This document shows positions 1 through 5,755 of a stretch of 7,241 nucleotides of DNA, piece after piece. The DNA is taken from contig JAFYET010000066.1 of assembly GCA_017544125.1 (NCBI GenBank), positions 1 to 7,241 on the forward strand, in the 5' to 3' direction. The stretch is from Ruminococcus sp. GTDB lineage: Bacteria > Bacillota > Clostridia > Oscillospirales > Ruminococcaceae. The translations under genes were made by a program, and so were the position numbers. Below the pieces are notes generated by a model. That model was not told where the DNA came from. It did no database searches and saw nothing but the letters and a program-made list of their open reading frames with translations. The stretch's first letter is position 1. Every line of letters starts with the position of its first letter.

Positions 1-1030
1 GCAGGGCGTTGGTCGTCTTTATAAGCGGGTAGTCGGCGCTGTATGTGCATATGCCCATCATAGGACCGCCTATGAGCAGCTTCCATATTATATCCGTCTT
101 GCAATCGGCATACTCGAGAATGTTTTTAAGGGGCGTGCCGATGACCGTTCTAATATTGCAGGGGGTGCGCACAGCTGTGCCGTCAACGGTCAGCCGCCTT
201 TTCACAAGGGGCATACCCGTTTTAAGGTAGCTGTCTATAAAGCCCGCTGTCGAGACGTTCATAACGATAACGCCCTTATCTGCCGGGAACTCGCCCTCCC
301 TTACCACAATGCCTGTGCAGGAGTAGGTTATTATCTTCTCAGCGCCCTGGGGGTATTCGTTTCTCAGCTGCTTGACGGTGATATCCGCCTCATTCATGGT
401 GAGCTCCTGCATCTTGGCTATGGCATCGGGCTTATTGCCCTCGATGCCGATTATGCACTTGGGTATATCAAGATACTTCATAACGCTCTTAGCGCCCGAG
501 ATGACGGCCTCGGTGTTTTCGAGCATCTCTCTGTGGTCAGAGGTTATATACGGCTCACACTCAGCGCCGTTTAATACCAGATAGTCTATCTTCTTATCTT
601 TAGCGGCTGAGAGCTTTACGTGCGTGGGAAAGCCCGCACCGCCGAGACCGCAGCAGCCCGAGTCTCTTATCTTCTCAATGAACTCCTCACGGCTGTTTAT
701 CACAGGCGGCACTACCTCGGGGCTTACCGTCTGAAGCCCGTCGCACTTGATATCCACCGTCTTGCAGACCTTGCCGTTTGCAAGCAGTATCTCGCCTATA
801 TCCGTCACCTCGCCCGACACGCTCGAGTGAACGGGGGCTGAGAGCAGGGCGTTGGTATAGCCTATCTTCTGCCCGACCTGCACCTTATCGCCTTTTTTGA
901 CGAGCGGCTCACAGGGGGCACCCATGTTCTGCTCCATCATTATGCGCACGCTCTCAGGCAGCGGCAGCTCGAGTGTTTCCGACCTTGCGGTGTTCTTTTT
1001 TCCTTTAACGTGTATACCTCGAAATAGCAT
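1..1030 (-). CDS. rnfC: RnfC, Rnf electron-transport complex subunit C (partial, C-terminus off the left edge)
   Basis: RnfC is the peripheral cytoplasmic subunit of the Rnf complex, which couples electron flow between reduced ferredoxin and NAD+ to ion pumping across the membrane. About 343 codons are present. The N-terminal region has a barrel-sandwich-like stretch (GAPCEPLVKKGDKVQVGQ near residues 37-54, then SAPVHSSVSGEV near 64-75). The NADH/FMN-binding fold follows, with GLGGAGFPTHVKL at 128-140 and LNGAECEPYIT at 153-163, then YPQGAEK and, near the window edge, IGGPMMG. The two CxxCxxCxxxCP ferredoxin motifs expected after about residue 360 lie outside the window, so they cannot be checked. 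The ATG at 1030-1028 is preceded by GGAGGA, which lies inside the last codons of apbE; only 4 bases separate the two genes, which implies cotranscription and probably coupled translation. The remaining rnf genes (D, G, E, A, B) would be expected further left. The family call is very secure. Confidence 0.96.
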   Translation of the reverse strand, partial: MLFRGIHVKGKKNTARSETLELPLPESVRIMMEQNMGAPCEPLVKKGDKVQVGQKIGYTNALLSAPVHSSVSGEVTDIGEILLANGKVCKTVDIKCDGLQTVSPEVVPPVINSREEFIEKIRDSGCCGLGGAGFPTHVKLSAAKDKKIDYLVLNGAECEPYITSDHREMLENTEAVISGAKSVMKYLDIPKCIIGIEGNKPDAIAKMQELTMNEADITVKQLRNEYPQGAEKIITYSCTGIVVREGEFPADKGVIVMNVSTAGFIDSYLKTGMPLVKRRLTVDGTAVRTPCNIRTVIGTPLKNILEYADCKTDIIWKLLIGGPMMGICTYSADYPLIKTTNAL

Positions 1031-1034
1031 CTGT

Positions 1035-2051
1035 TCAGTTTCCTCCGCCTTTGCTCCCCTTCATTTTTATCTTACCTTCAAGCGAGGGGGAATAGTATAT
1101 CTTTTTATCATTATCAACAGCTATTACCTGTATGCTGTCATCGTTCAAATATTTATCAAGCCCTGCCTTACCGTCTATGAATATGGCGGTAGAGAGAAAG
1201 TCGCTCTTAACGCCGCTTTTGCAGATAACGGTAACGCTTGCAAGGTCACTCTCGCAGGGGCAGCCTGTTTTCAGGTCGAGAATATGTATATAGCGCCTGC
1301 CCCCCGCTTCAAAATATCTCTCATACCCGCCCGAGGTGGAGACAAAGCACTCGCCGCTCTCGAATGTGAGCAGCAGCTCATCGGGTGAGAAGGGGTCTTT
1401 GATGCCCGTCTTAAAAGGCTCACCGTCGGGTCTTTGCCCGTAGAGCAGCGTAGACGAGCCGAGGGATACCACAGCATAGCCGTCGCCGTTTTGCTTAAGC
1501 TCGCTCTTTACACAGTCAAGGGCATAGCCCTTTGCCACAGCCCCGAAATCAAGCTGGGTGCCAAGCGGCGCATCGTAAGCGCTCCTGCCGTATCTCAGCT
1601 TATCAAAGCCCACCTTTTCAAGCTCTGCGGCTATCTCATCATCAGCAGGCACACGGGGGCTGTCGCCCGTTATGCCCCAGAGGGAAACAATCCCGCCGCA
1701 GGTGATATCAACAAGCCCGTACTGCTCATAAAGCTCCCTTGACTTATCAAAAAGCACGGCGGCGCTGCCCGAAAGGGTGGCACTGCCCTCGGTGTTGAAT
1801 CTGTATACCTCGCTGCCCTCGTCATACCTGTCAAGCTCACGCCCTATGCGTGTTATGAGCATACGGTACTGCCCGATATCGCCCTCGCCCTGCATGGTTA
1901 TGCTGCAAAGGGTATCCATGGCAAAAAAATCCGCCTTCATAGCTTCATTCTTTTCATCGCCGGTCTTTTTTTGCAGATAGAGCAGCATTGCGCCTATCAG
2001 CACGAGCGCCAGCGCAAAGCATATGACCACAAATGCTGTCTTGTGTTTCAT
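1035..2051 (-). CDS. apbE: ApbE-type FMN:protein flavin transferase, membrane anchored
   Basis: ApbE covalently attaches FMN from FAD to a Ser/Thr of target proteins outside the cytoplasmic membrane; in Rnf complexes the targets are RnfG and RnfD. The 338-residue length is normal. An uncleaved-looking hydrophobic segment (about residues 6-26) follows MKHKT, with no lipobox Cys, suggesting an N-terminal anchor with the enzyme domain outside. Family landmarks in order are FFAMDT (42-47), RYDEGSEVYRFN (75-86), VDITCGG (114-120), LDFGAVAKGYALD (167-179), STSGGYERYF (238-247), YIHILDLKTG (254-263, usual form HIIDPKTG) and SDFLSTA (283-289), whose Asp matches the usual metal-binding Asp. The common LGGN motif is replaced by SLGSST (196-201). 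The ATG at 2051-2049 has GAGGG six bases upstream. The gene lies 69 bases after the XRE gene and 4 bases before rnfC, which fits a role in maturing Rnf. Confidence 0.94.
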   Translation of the reverse strand: MKHKTAFVVICFALALVLIGAMLLYLQKKTGDEKNEAMKADFFAMDTLCSITMQGEGDIGQYRMLITRIGRELDRYDEGSEVYRFNTEGSATLSGSAAVLFDKSRELYEQYGLVDITCGGIVSLWGITGDSPRVPADDEIAAELEKVGFDKLRYGRSAYDAPLGTQLDFGAVAKGYALDCVKSELKQNGDGYAVVSLGSSTLLYGQRPDGEPFKTGIKDPFSPDELLLTFESGECFVSTSGGYERYFEAGGRRYIHILDLKTGCPCESDLASVTVICKSGVKSDFLSTAIFIDGKAGLDKYLNDDSIQVIAVDNDKKIYYSPSLEGKIKMKGSKGGGN

Positions 2052-2120
2052 TTTATTCCCTCATAAAGAGCAGGCAGGGCATCATGTGCGCTCTGCCCTT
2101 GAAATTATCTTAAAACTGTG

Positions 2121-2741
2121 TTATAATATATCTGTATCCTCCGGCACAAAGCTCACCGTCTCCTCGGCGGTCTTTACAAAGGCACGGAGCGCTGCCGAGT
2201 ATTCGGGCGGCAGCTCTATGCGCCCCGCCTGTGCAGGGTGTACCGAAAGCCCTGCCCCGAGCAGCGTCTTAAGGTCATTAAGTGAGCGTGTGAGCGCCAA
2301 ATCGAGCTGCTGCTCGCTGACGTTAAAGAGCTTGGTGCTCTTGTGCCTTGGGTTTGCGCAGTAAAGGGTGCGAAGCGTTTTATAGATGCACAGGCGTATG
2401 AAGTTTTCACACAGCACCCGCTCGCTGTCACGAAGCTGCGAGCAAAGTGAGCGCATCAGAAACAGCGCATCTTCAAGCCCTGCGGGGTCAGGCGGTGTGC
2501 CTTCACGGCTCACAGCTGCTTTCTCACCGAAGATGTAGGAGGGCGGCTTTTCATAAAGCTCACAGAGCCTCAGAATATCCCCCGCTGACAGCTCACGCTG
2601 CCCCGATTCATAGGCGGAAAGGAGCGGCTGCTTTATGCCGCAGCGCTGCTCGACCTGCTTCTGGGTGAGCCCCTTTTCACGCCTTGCATCACGCAGGCGC
2701 AGGCGTGCCTCACAAAGAGCATCATCTACGCTTTGAGCCAC
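2121..2741 (-). CDS. XRE-family helix-turn-helix transcriptional regulator
   Basis: A 206-residue putative DNA-binding regulator. The N-terminal half carries a Cro/C1-type (HTH_3) domain at about residues 14-72: LRDARREKGLTQKQVEQRCGI, then the recognition helix region QPLLSAYESGQRELS, then LRLCELYEKPPSYIFGE. The remaining 130 residues are helical-looking and polar with several Cys; I do not recognise this part, and it may serve dimerisation or sensing. The start is taken as GTG at 2741-2739; the leader just upstream is G-rich (GGGGGTGAGGG), giving only a weak, GGTGAG-like ribosome site. Transcription probably starts near 2774 from the promoter at 2781-2809, whose -35 box sits in a perfect palindrome, so autoregulation is likely. 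Its position directly before apbE and rnfC on the same strand suggests that it heads, and may control, the Rnf operon. That role is inferred from context only. Confidence 0.88.
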   Translation of the reverse strand: MAQSVDDALCEARLRLRDARREKGLTQKQVEQRCGIKQPLLSAYESGQRELSAGDILRLCELYEKPPSYIFGEKAAVSREGTPPDPAGLEDALFLMRSLCSQLRDSERVLCENFIRLCIYKTLRTLYCANPRHKSTKLFNVSEQQLDLALTRSLNDLKTLLGAGLSVHPAQAGRIELPPEYSAALRAFVKTAEETVSFVPEDTDIL

Positions 2742-2780
2742 ACCCTCACCCCCGAAAAACAGATTTTTGCATACACATTT

Positions 2781-2809
2781 ATTATATTATATTTTTTACA
2801 ATTTGTAAA
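2781..2809 (-). promoter_or_regulatory. SigA-type promoter for the XRE-apbE-rnf operon
   Basis: On the minus strand the -35 box TTTACA (2809-2804) is followed by a 17-base spacer and a perfect -10 TATAAT (2786-2781). The predicted start is near 2774, giving a leader of about 33 bases before the GTG at 2741. The surroundings are strongly AT-rich. No separate strong promoter is evident in the 69 bases before apbE. Confidence 0.8.
2795..2809. promoter_or_regulatory. Palindromic operator candidate in the divergent region
   Basis: TTTACAA-T-TTGTAAA is a perfect 7+1+7 inverted repeat. It covers the -35 box of the regulator's promoter and lies upstream of the divergent phosphatase operon. Size and symmetry suit a dimeric XRE-type repressor, so the neighbouring regulator is the obvious candidate binder. 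Binding is inferred, and the AT-rich setting makes chance symmetry possible. Confidence 0.5.
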
Positions 2810-2822
2810 TAGTAATAATCAC

Positions 2823-2828
2823 TATAAA
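2823..2828 (+). promoter_or_regulatory. Possible -10 box for the phosphatase-DUF975-RluA operon
   Basis: TATAAA lies 57 bases before the ATG at 2886 and is the best -10 candidate on this strand. The matching -35 position (around 2799-2806) has no good TTGACA match and overlaps the 2795-2809 palindrome, so if real this promoter would be weak or controlled by the same factor. Confidence 0.3.
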
Positions 2829-2885
2829 TACCTGCGCCCCCCGCCCGTTGTGGGTGCAATATGGAATAACGGAGTTGATAACGAT

Positions 2886-3527
2886 ATGAAGGGCTACAGA
2901 CTACAGCTGATACGCCACGGTATAACACAGGCAAACCTTGACGGAAGATACATAGGCACCACCGACCTGCCCCTTTGCAGCGAGGGCTCGGCAGAGCTTT
3001 ACAAGAAAACGGAGGAGTATGATTACCCCTATGTTCAGCGTGTATACTGCTCGCCGCTAAAGCGCTGCACACAAACGGCGGCGCTTTTATACCCCAACGC
3101 CGAGGTAGTGATAGTTGATGAGCTAAGGGAAATGGACTTCGGGCTTTTTGAGAACAAAAAGGCTGAGGAGCTGATAAACGACCCCGCATACAAGAAATTC
3201 ATGCAGGGGGGCATCGACAACCCGCCCCCCGAGGGCGAGAGCATGAAGAGCGTGGTAGAGCGCTGCTATGCTGCCCTTGCAAAGATGCTCGGCAATATGA
3301 TGAGCAGCGGGCTGACAAGCTGCGCTGTCGTCACCCACGGCGGCATAATCATGAATATGCTAAGCTGCTTCGGTATGCCCAAGCTCGACCCGTCGCAGCT
3401 GTCATGCGATTTCGGTGAGGGGTTTGAGATACTTATATCGGCTTCGATGTGGCAGCGCTCAAACTGCTTTGAGATACTCGGCAGAGTGCCGTTTGTAAAG
3501 GACGATGATGAAGAAGATGCTGACTAA
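2886..3527 (+). CDS. Histidine phosphatase superfamily protein (phosphoglycerate-mutase/CobC-like)
   Basis: A 213-residue cytoplasmic phosphatase of the His-phosphatase branch 1 fold, in which a histidine is transiently phosphorylated. Signature residues are LIRHG (8-12, nucleophile His11), the second Arg in YCSPLKRCTQTA (Arg60), the likely proton-donor Glu82 in LREMDFG, PPEGES (114-119) and VVTHGG (148-153, His151). The pattern resembles alpha-ribazole phosphatase (CobC) and GpmB-like enzymes, but no cobalamin or glycolysis gene is nearby, so the substrate is unknown. The ATG at 2886 has GGAG 11 bases upstream, a rather long spacing. The frame stays open upstream to a TTG at 2733, but that extension would cross the divergent promoter and is unlike the family. 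The tail is strongly acidic (KDDDEEDAD) and overlaps the next gene by 20 bases in another frame. Confidence 0.9.
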   Translation: MKGYRLQLIRHGITQANLDGRYIGTTDLPLCSEGSAELYKKTEEYDYPYVQRVYCSPLKRCTQTAALLYPNAEVVIVDELREMDFGLFENKKAEELINDPAYKKFMQGGIDNPPPEGESMKSVVERCYAALAKMLGNMMSSGLTSCAVVTHGGIIMNMLSCFGMPKLDPSQLSCDFGEGFEILISASMWQRSNCFEILGRVPFVKDDDEEDAD

Positions 3528-4362
3528 CAAGCAGATATCTGAAAAGGCAAGGGGCATATACCGCCGCTACTGGGGGCAGGGGCTGGTGCTGCACTTTTAT
3601 CTTCTGTTCGTGCTGATGCTCATTCTTGCCACGGCAAGGGTGTTTGAGCTTTTATACAGCTCGGGCACGCCGCCCTTCAACTACATCAAGCAGTATGTGC
3701 CGAGATCGACACGGTTTGCTTTCTTGGGGCTCGTGGGGGCGGTCATGGTCATGTTTATATACATACCCACCACATATATGCTCAGGCGCTATTTCATAGG
3801 TATGATCTCAAGCTACAAGATAAGCACCACAAGGCAGTTTTTCGGCGCAAACCTGCCTGCCACCAACGCTATCTCGATTAAATGCGCCGCTGCCATGCTG
3901 TTTTTGAAGATATGCACGCTTTTGCCTGCGGCACTAAGCTCATATATAGTCTACCGCTGTGCATTCGTGGCAAGGCTTGAAAACTTAAGCAAGCTGGTAC
4001 TCATAGTATTCATGCTATCACTCGGCTTTACGCTGGTGTGGCTGGGCTTCTGGATAAAATACTGCATATCACTATCCCTGACAAGATACATTGTGACCTT
4101 AAGCCCCAAAATGAACATCTTTGATGCCTGCGACCTCTCATGCAGGATAATGGATTCAAAGCACCTGCTGTTTATATCCTTCTGGGTGTATAATCTGAGA
4201 TATTTAGTGCTTTGCGTACTGGTGTTCCCCATATCGCTGGCATTACCCTTTGTCAAGATATCCTACACCCTGTTTGTAAAGGAGCTTCTCGGGCAATACT
4301 GGCAGGATAAATACCCGCTGATGATAGAAAGGTGGCGGCGCAGAAGTGCAGCACACATTTAA
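3508..4362 (+). CDS. Five-helix membrane protein, DUF975-like
   Basis: An integral membrane protein of 284 residues with about five predicted helices, near residues 26-46, 71-93, 123-147, 161-187 and 218-249. A basic N-terminal stretch (EKARGIYRRYWGQG) and a basic C-terminus (ERWRRRSAAHI) would both fit the cytoplasmic side only with an extra or re-entrant segment, so the topology is uncertain. The segment YIVTLSPKMNIFDACDLSCRIMDSKHLLFISFW, followed by a hydrophobic stretch and SYTLFVKELL, resembles the C-terminal half of DUF975 proteins (Ser-Arg-x-Met before a Gly/Ser-Lys/His turn, then a helix and an aromatic-rich end). Function is unknown for that family. ATG is possible at 3505, 3508 or 3517; AAAGGA at 3497-3502 is best spaced for 3508. 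The 3' end overlaps the pseudouridine synthase by 17 bases, indicating an operon with coupled translation. Confidence 0.8.
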   Translation: MKKMLTNKQISEKARGIYRRYWGQGLVLHFYLLFVLMLILATARVFELLYSSGTPPFNYIKQYVPRSTRFAFLGLVGAVMVMFIYIPTTYMLRRYFIGMISSYKISTTRQFFGANLPATNAISIKCAAAMLFLKICTLLPAALSSYIVYRCAFVARLENLSKLVLIVFMLSLGFTLVWLGFWIKYCISLSLTRYIVTLSPKMNIFDACDLSCRIMDSKHLLFISFWVYNLRYLVLCVLVFPISLALPFVKISYTLFVKELLGQYWQDKYPLMIERWRRRSAAHI

Positions 4363-5185
4363 GGCGCTGAAAAAGCAGCGCCTCAGCAGCTTTTTGTCGC
4401 AAAACGGCGTGTCACGCTCGCTTATGTGCTGCCTTAAGCAGGTAGAGGGTGGCATCACCGTAAACGGCACCCCCGCCCACACAGACTATATGCTGAGCCC
4501 CGGCGACATCGCAGCAATAAACGAACCTATCGAGCATCAGACAGACATTGCCCCCGCAGAACAGCCGGGGGCTTCGGTGCTTTATGAGGACAGCGAGGTG
4601 GTAGTTTTTGACAAGCCGCCCTTTATGCCCACCCACCCCTCGCACAAGCACAGCACAGATACGCTGGCAAATCACTACGCATTCATCACGGGGGGCGATG
4701 TGTTTCGCTGCATAAACCGCCTTGACAGGGACACCTCGGGCTGCTGCCTGATAGCCAAGAGCCGCTACTGCGCAGGGGTCATAGGCGAGGGGCTGCAAAA
4801 GACCTACTACGCCGTGTGCGAGGGCGTTCCAAAGCAGGAGGGGGTCATCGAGCTGCCGATAGGGCGAAAGCCGGGCTCGATAATCGAGCGTGAATGCACC
4901 CCCGGCGGGCAGTATGCAAGGACGGAGTACCGGCTTATCAAAACAAACGGCAGATATTCCCTTTGCGAAGTGACGCTGAAAACAGGACGAACTCATCAGA
5001 TACGGGTGCATTTTTCAGCCATAGGGCACCCGCTGGCAGGCGATGATATGTACGGCGGCAGCCTTTCAGACATCGACCGTCAGGCGCTGCACTGCGGGCG
5101 GCTGATATTCACCTCCCCCGACAAGGGTCGTGTGACTGTGATATCCGAGCTTCCGAAAGTCATGAGAGCTCTGCTTAACGATTAA
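4346..5185 (+). CDS. RluA-family pseudouridine synthase with N-terminal S4-like domain
   Basis: A 279-residue enzyme that isomerises uridine to pseudouridine in structured RNA, usually rRNA. An S4-like RNA-binding region spans about residues 11-60 (RLSSFLSQNGVSRSLM, GGITVNG, LSPGD). The catalytic domain has VVVFDKPPFMPTHPS (86-99), the active-site motif INRLDRDTSG (123-132, catalytic Asp127), KTYYAVCEG (152-160), and TGRTHQIRVHFSAIGHPLAGDDMYGG (213-238), the conserved fold core. The usual His of HRLD is Asn here, as in many Firmicute paralogues. The exact position modified cannot be told from sequence; RluD, RluC and other paralogues are all possible. The start is GTG at 4346, inside the end of the membrane-protein gene, with a weak purine-rich AGGTGG site about 11 bases upstream. 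It is the last gene of the operon, followed by the terminator at 5191-5219. Confidence 0.93.
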   Translation: MQHTFKALKKQRLSSFLSQNGVSRSLMCCLKQVEGGITVNGTPAHTDYMLSPGDIAAINEPIEHQTDIAPAEQPGASVLYEDSEVVVFDKPPFMPTHPSHKHSTDTLANHYAFITGGDVFRCINRLDRDTSGCCLIAKSRYCAGVIGEGLQKTYYAVCEGVPKQEGVIELPIGRKPGSIIERECTPGGQYARTEYRLIKTNGRYSLCEVTLKTGRTHQIRVHFSAIGHPLAGDDMYGGSLSDIDRQALHCGRLIFTSPDKGRVTVISELPKVMRALLND

Positions 5186-5190
5186 GTAAA

Positions 5191-5219
5191 TGCCCGAACC
5201 GATGATGCGGGCAGATTTT
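5191..5219 (+). terminator. Rho-independent terminator after the RluA-family gene
   Basis: A six-pair stem TGCCCG/CGGGCA (5191-5196 with 5208-5213) encloses an 11-base loop and is followed by GATTTTGTT. It starts five bases after the stop codon. The stem is short and the T run modest, so termination may be partial. Confidence 0.65.
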
Positions 5220-5308
5220 GTTAAATGTTTACAGAAATTATCGCTTCTTACCGCTCGGTTTATTATAAAAGCAATAATAAAATTACCTCTCTTTTGTTAA
5301 ATTATGAA

Positions 5309-5322
5309 TATCAAACGTTTTC
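5309..5322. promoter_or_regulatory. Upstream LacI/cre-like operator candidate
   Basis: TATCAAACGTTTTC repeats, with one base missing, the site at 5358-5372. Its centre lies 50 bases upstream of that site. The CG-centred AAACGTTT core resembles operators of LacI-family regulators, including CcpA sites. Confidence 0.4.
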
Positions 5323-5357
5323 TTCATAGATTATTAACCGAAAGTTTTTCGTTTATC

Positions 5358-5387
5358 TATCAAAACGTTTTCGTAAAGGTGTATAAT
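5358..5387 (+). promoter_or_regulatory. Promoter with overlapping palindromic operator
   Basis: A perfect -10 TATAAT sits at 5382-5387. The -35 position (about 5359-5364, ATCAAA) is poor. The sequence TATCAAAACGTTTTC (5358-5372), whose core AAAACGTTTT is a perfect 10-base palindrome, covers the -35 region and upstream spacer. That layout suits repression by a LacI-type protein or a requirement for an activator. The leader to the ATG at 5469 would be about 75 bases. Confidence 0.5.
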
Positions 5388-5468
5388 TATAGTAGAAAAT
5401 AAAAGTACAAATTATCGTACTTATCTCATGATCTTTACGGTGAGCTGACAGAAAGGAGAGTGCGCATC

Positions 5469-5648
5469 ATGCTTAAGAAGTTTTACATCACAAAGGCATC
5501 GGGTGACAATGCAGGCGGGGTAACCGCTCCGGGTCTTGACAAGTTCCAGAGAATGGAGCAGCTTAACGATATGCTGCACCTCGGCTGGGTCATCAAGGAG
5601 TTCAAAAACGACGGAAGTGAAAGCTACTTCCTGCTTGAAAAGGCTTAA
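5469..5648 (+). CDS. Small conserved-looking 59-residue protein of unknown function
   Basis: A 59-residue soluble protein, MLKKFYITKAS...SYFLLEKA. It has a strand-like start (KKFYITKA), a Gly/Pro-containing loop, an amphipathic helix (DKFQRMEQLNDMLHLG, about 24-39), then two strand-like stretches (WVIKEFKND and ESYFLLEK). The pattern of helix, then GW, then a strand ending in a hydrophobic-plus-Lys finish is reminiscent of small DUF4177-type proteins, but I do not claim membership. AAAGGAG at 5452-5458 stands 10 bases before the ATG at 5469; the in-frame GTG at 5460 is only one base from it and so unlikely. The codon use matches the neighbours. With its own promoter, 75-base leader and strong terminator it is a single-gene unit, which argues that it is a real, possibly well expressed gene. 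Confidence 0.8.
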   Translation: MLKKFYITKASGDNAGGVTAPGLDKFQRMEQLNDMLHLGWVIKEFKNDGSESYFLLEKA

Positions 5649-5656
5649 AAACATAT

Positions 5657-5687
5657 GCGGCAGGTAACACTGCCGCTTTTTATTTAT
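5657..5687 (+). terminator. Strong Rho-independent terminator after the 59-residue gene
   Basis: A perfect seven-pair stem GCGGCAG/CTGCCGC (5657-5663 with 5670-5676) encloses the six-base loop GTAACA and is followed directly by TTTTTATTTAT. Confidence 0.93.
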
Positions 5688-5700
5688 GGGCATAAGGGCA

Positions 5701-5729
5701 TTGACAAAAGATGATATTTAGGCTATAAT
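5701..5729 (+). promoter_or_regulatory. Consensus SigA promoter for the Asn/Gln-rich membrane protein
   Basis: The -35 TTGACA (5701-5706), a 17-base spacer and the -10 TATAAT (5724-5729) match the consensus exactly. Transcription should begin near 5736, leaving a short leader of about 20 bases. Confidence 0.92.
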
Positions 5730-5755
5730 TATAAAAAAATCATGGGGGCGTTTTT

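Larger units (their letters stand above)
5220..5468 (+). other. AT-rich regulatory gap before the 59-residue gene
   Basis: This stretch has no convincing gene. It is much more AT-rich than the flanking coding DNA. It holds two AAACGTTTTC sites, an interrupted palindrome CGAAA-GTT-TTTCG at 5339-5351, a TATAAT box at 5382-5387, a small hairpin AAGTAC/GTACTT at 5403-5422 in the predicted 5' leader, and AAAGGAG at 5452-5458. The 11-base TTTTGTTAAAT occurs at 5216-5226 and again near 5293, probably a chance repeat in AT-rich DNA. Confidence 0.6.

Noticed and set aside
1..856. 13-base repeat GCAGGGCGTTGGT at position 1 and again near 844
   Set aside because: Both copies lie inside rnfC and encode the same short TNAL peptide in unrelated parts of the protein; most likely chance plus codon bias.
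897..1388. Plus-strand open frame of 163 codons across the apbE-rnfC junction
   Set aside because: It runs antisense through two well-supported genes, has no ribosome site and shows no recognisable protein features.
2063..2102. Possible hairpin between the XRE gene and apbE (GGCAG/CTGCC and AGAGC/GCTCT pairings)
   Set aside because: The pairings compete with each other and no T run follows on the minus strand, so it is not a convincing terminator; at most it is a weak RNA structure.
2733..2885. N-terminal extension of the phosphatase frame from a TTG at 2733
   Set aside because: It would overlap the regulator's start and the divergent promoter, and the translated extension is hydrophobic AT-rich noise not found in this enzyme family. 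The ATG at 2886 leads straight into the expected LIRHG region.
4412..5011. Minus-strand open frame of 199 codons opposite the pseudouridine synthase
   Set aside because: It is a mirror of a clear RluA-family gene; the length follows from the GC-rich codon pattern, and the translation matches no family I recognise.
5220..5460. Riboswitch or small RNA in the AT-rich gap
   Set aside because: Only a six-pair AT-rich hairpin (5403-5422) lies in the predicted leader; no conserved riboswitch core or T-box motif is visible.
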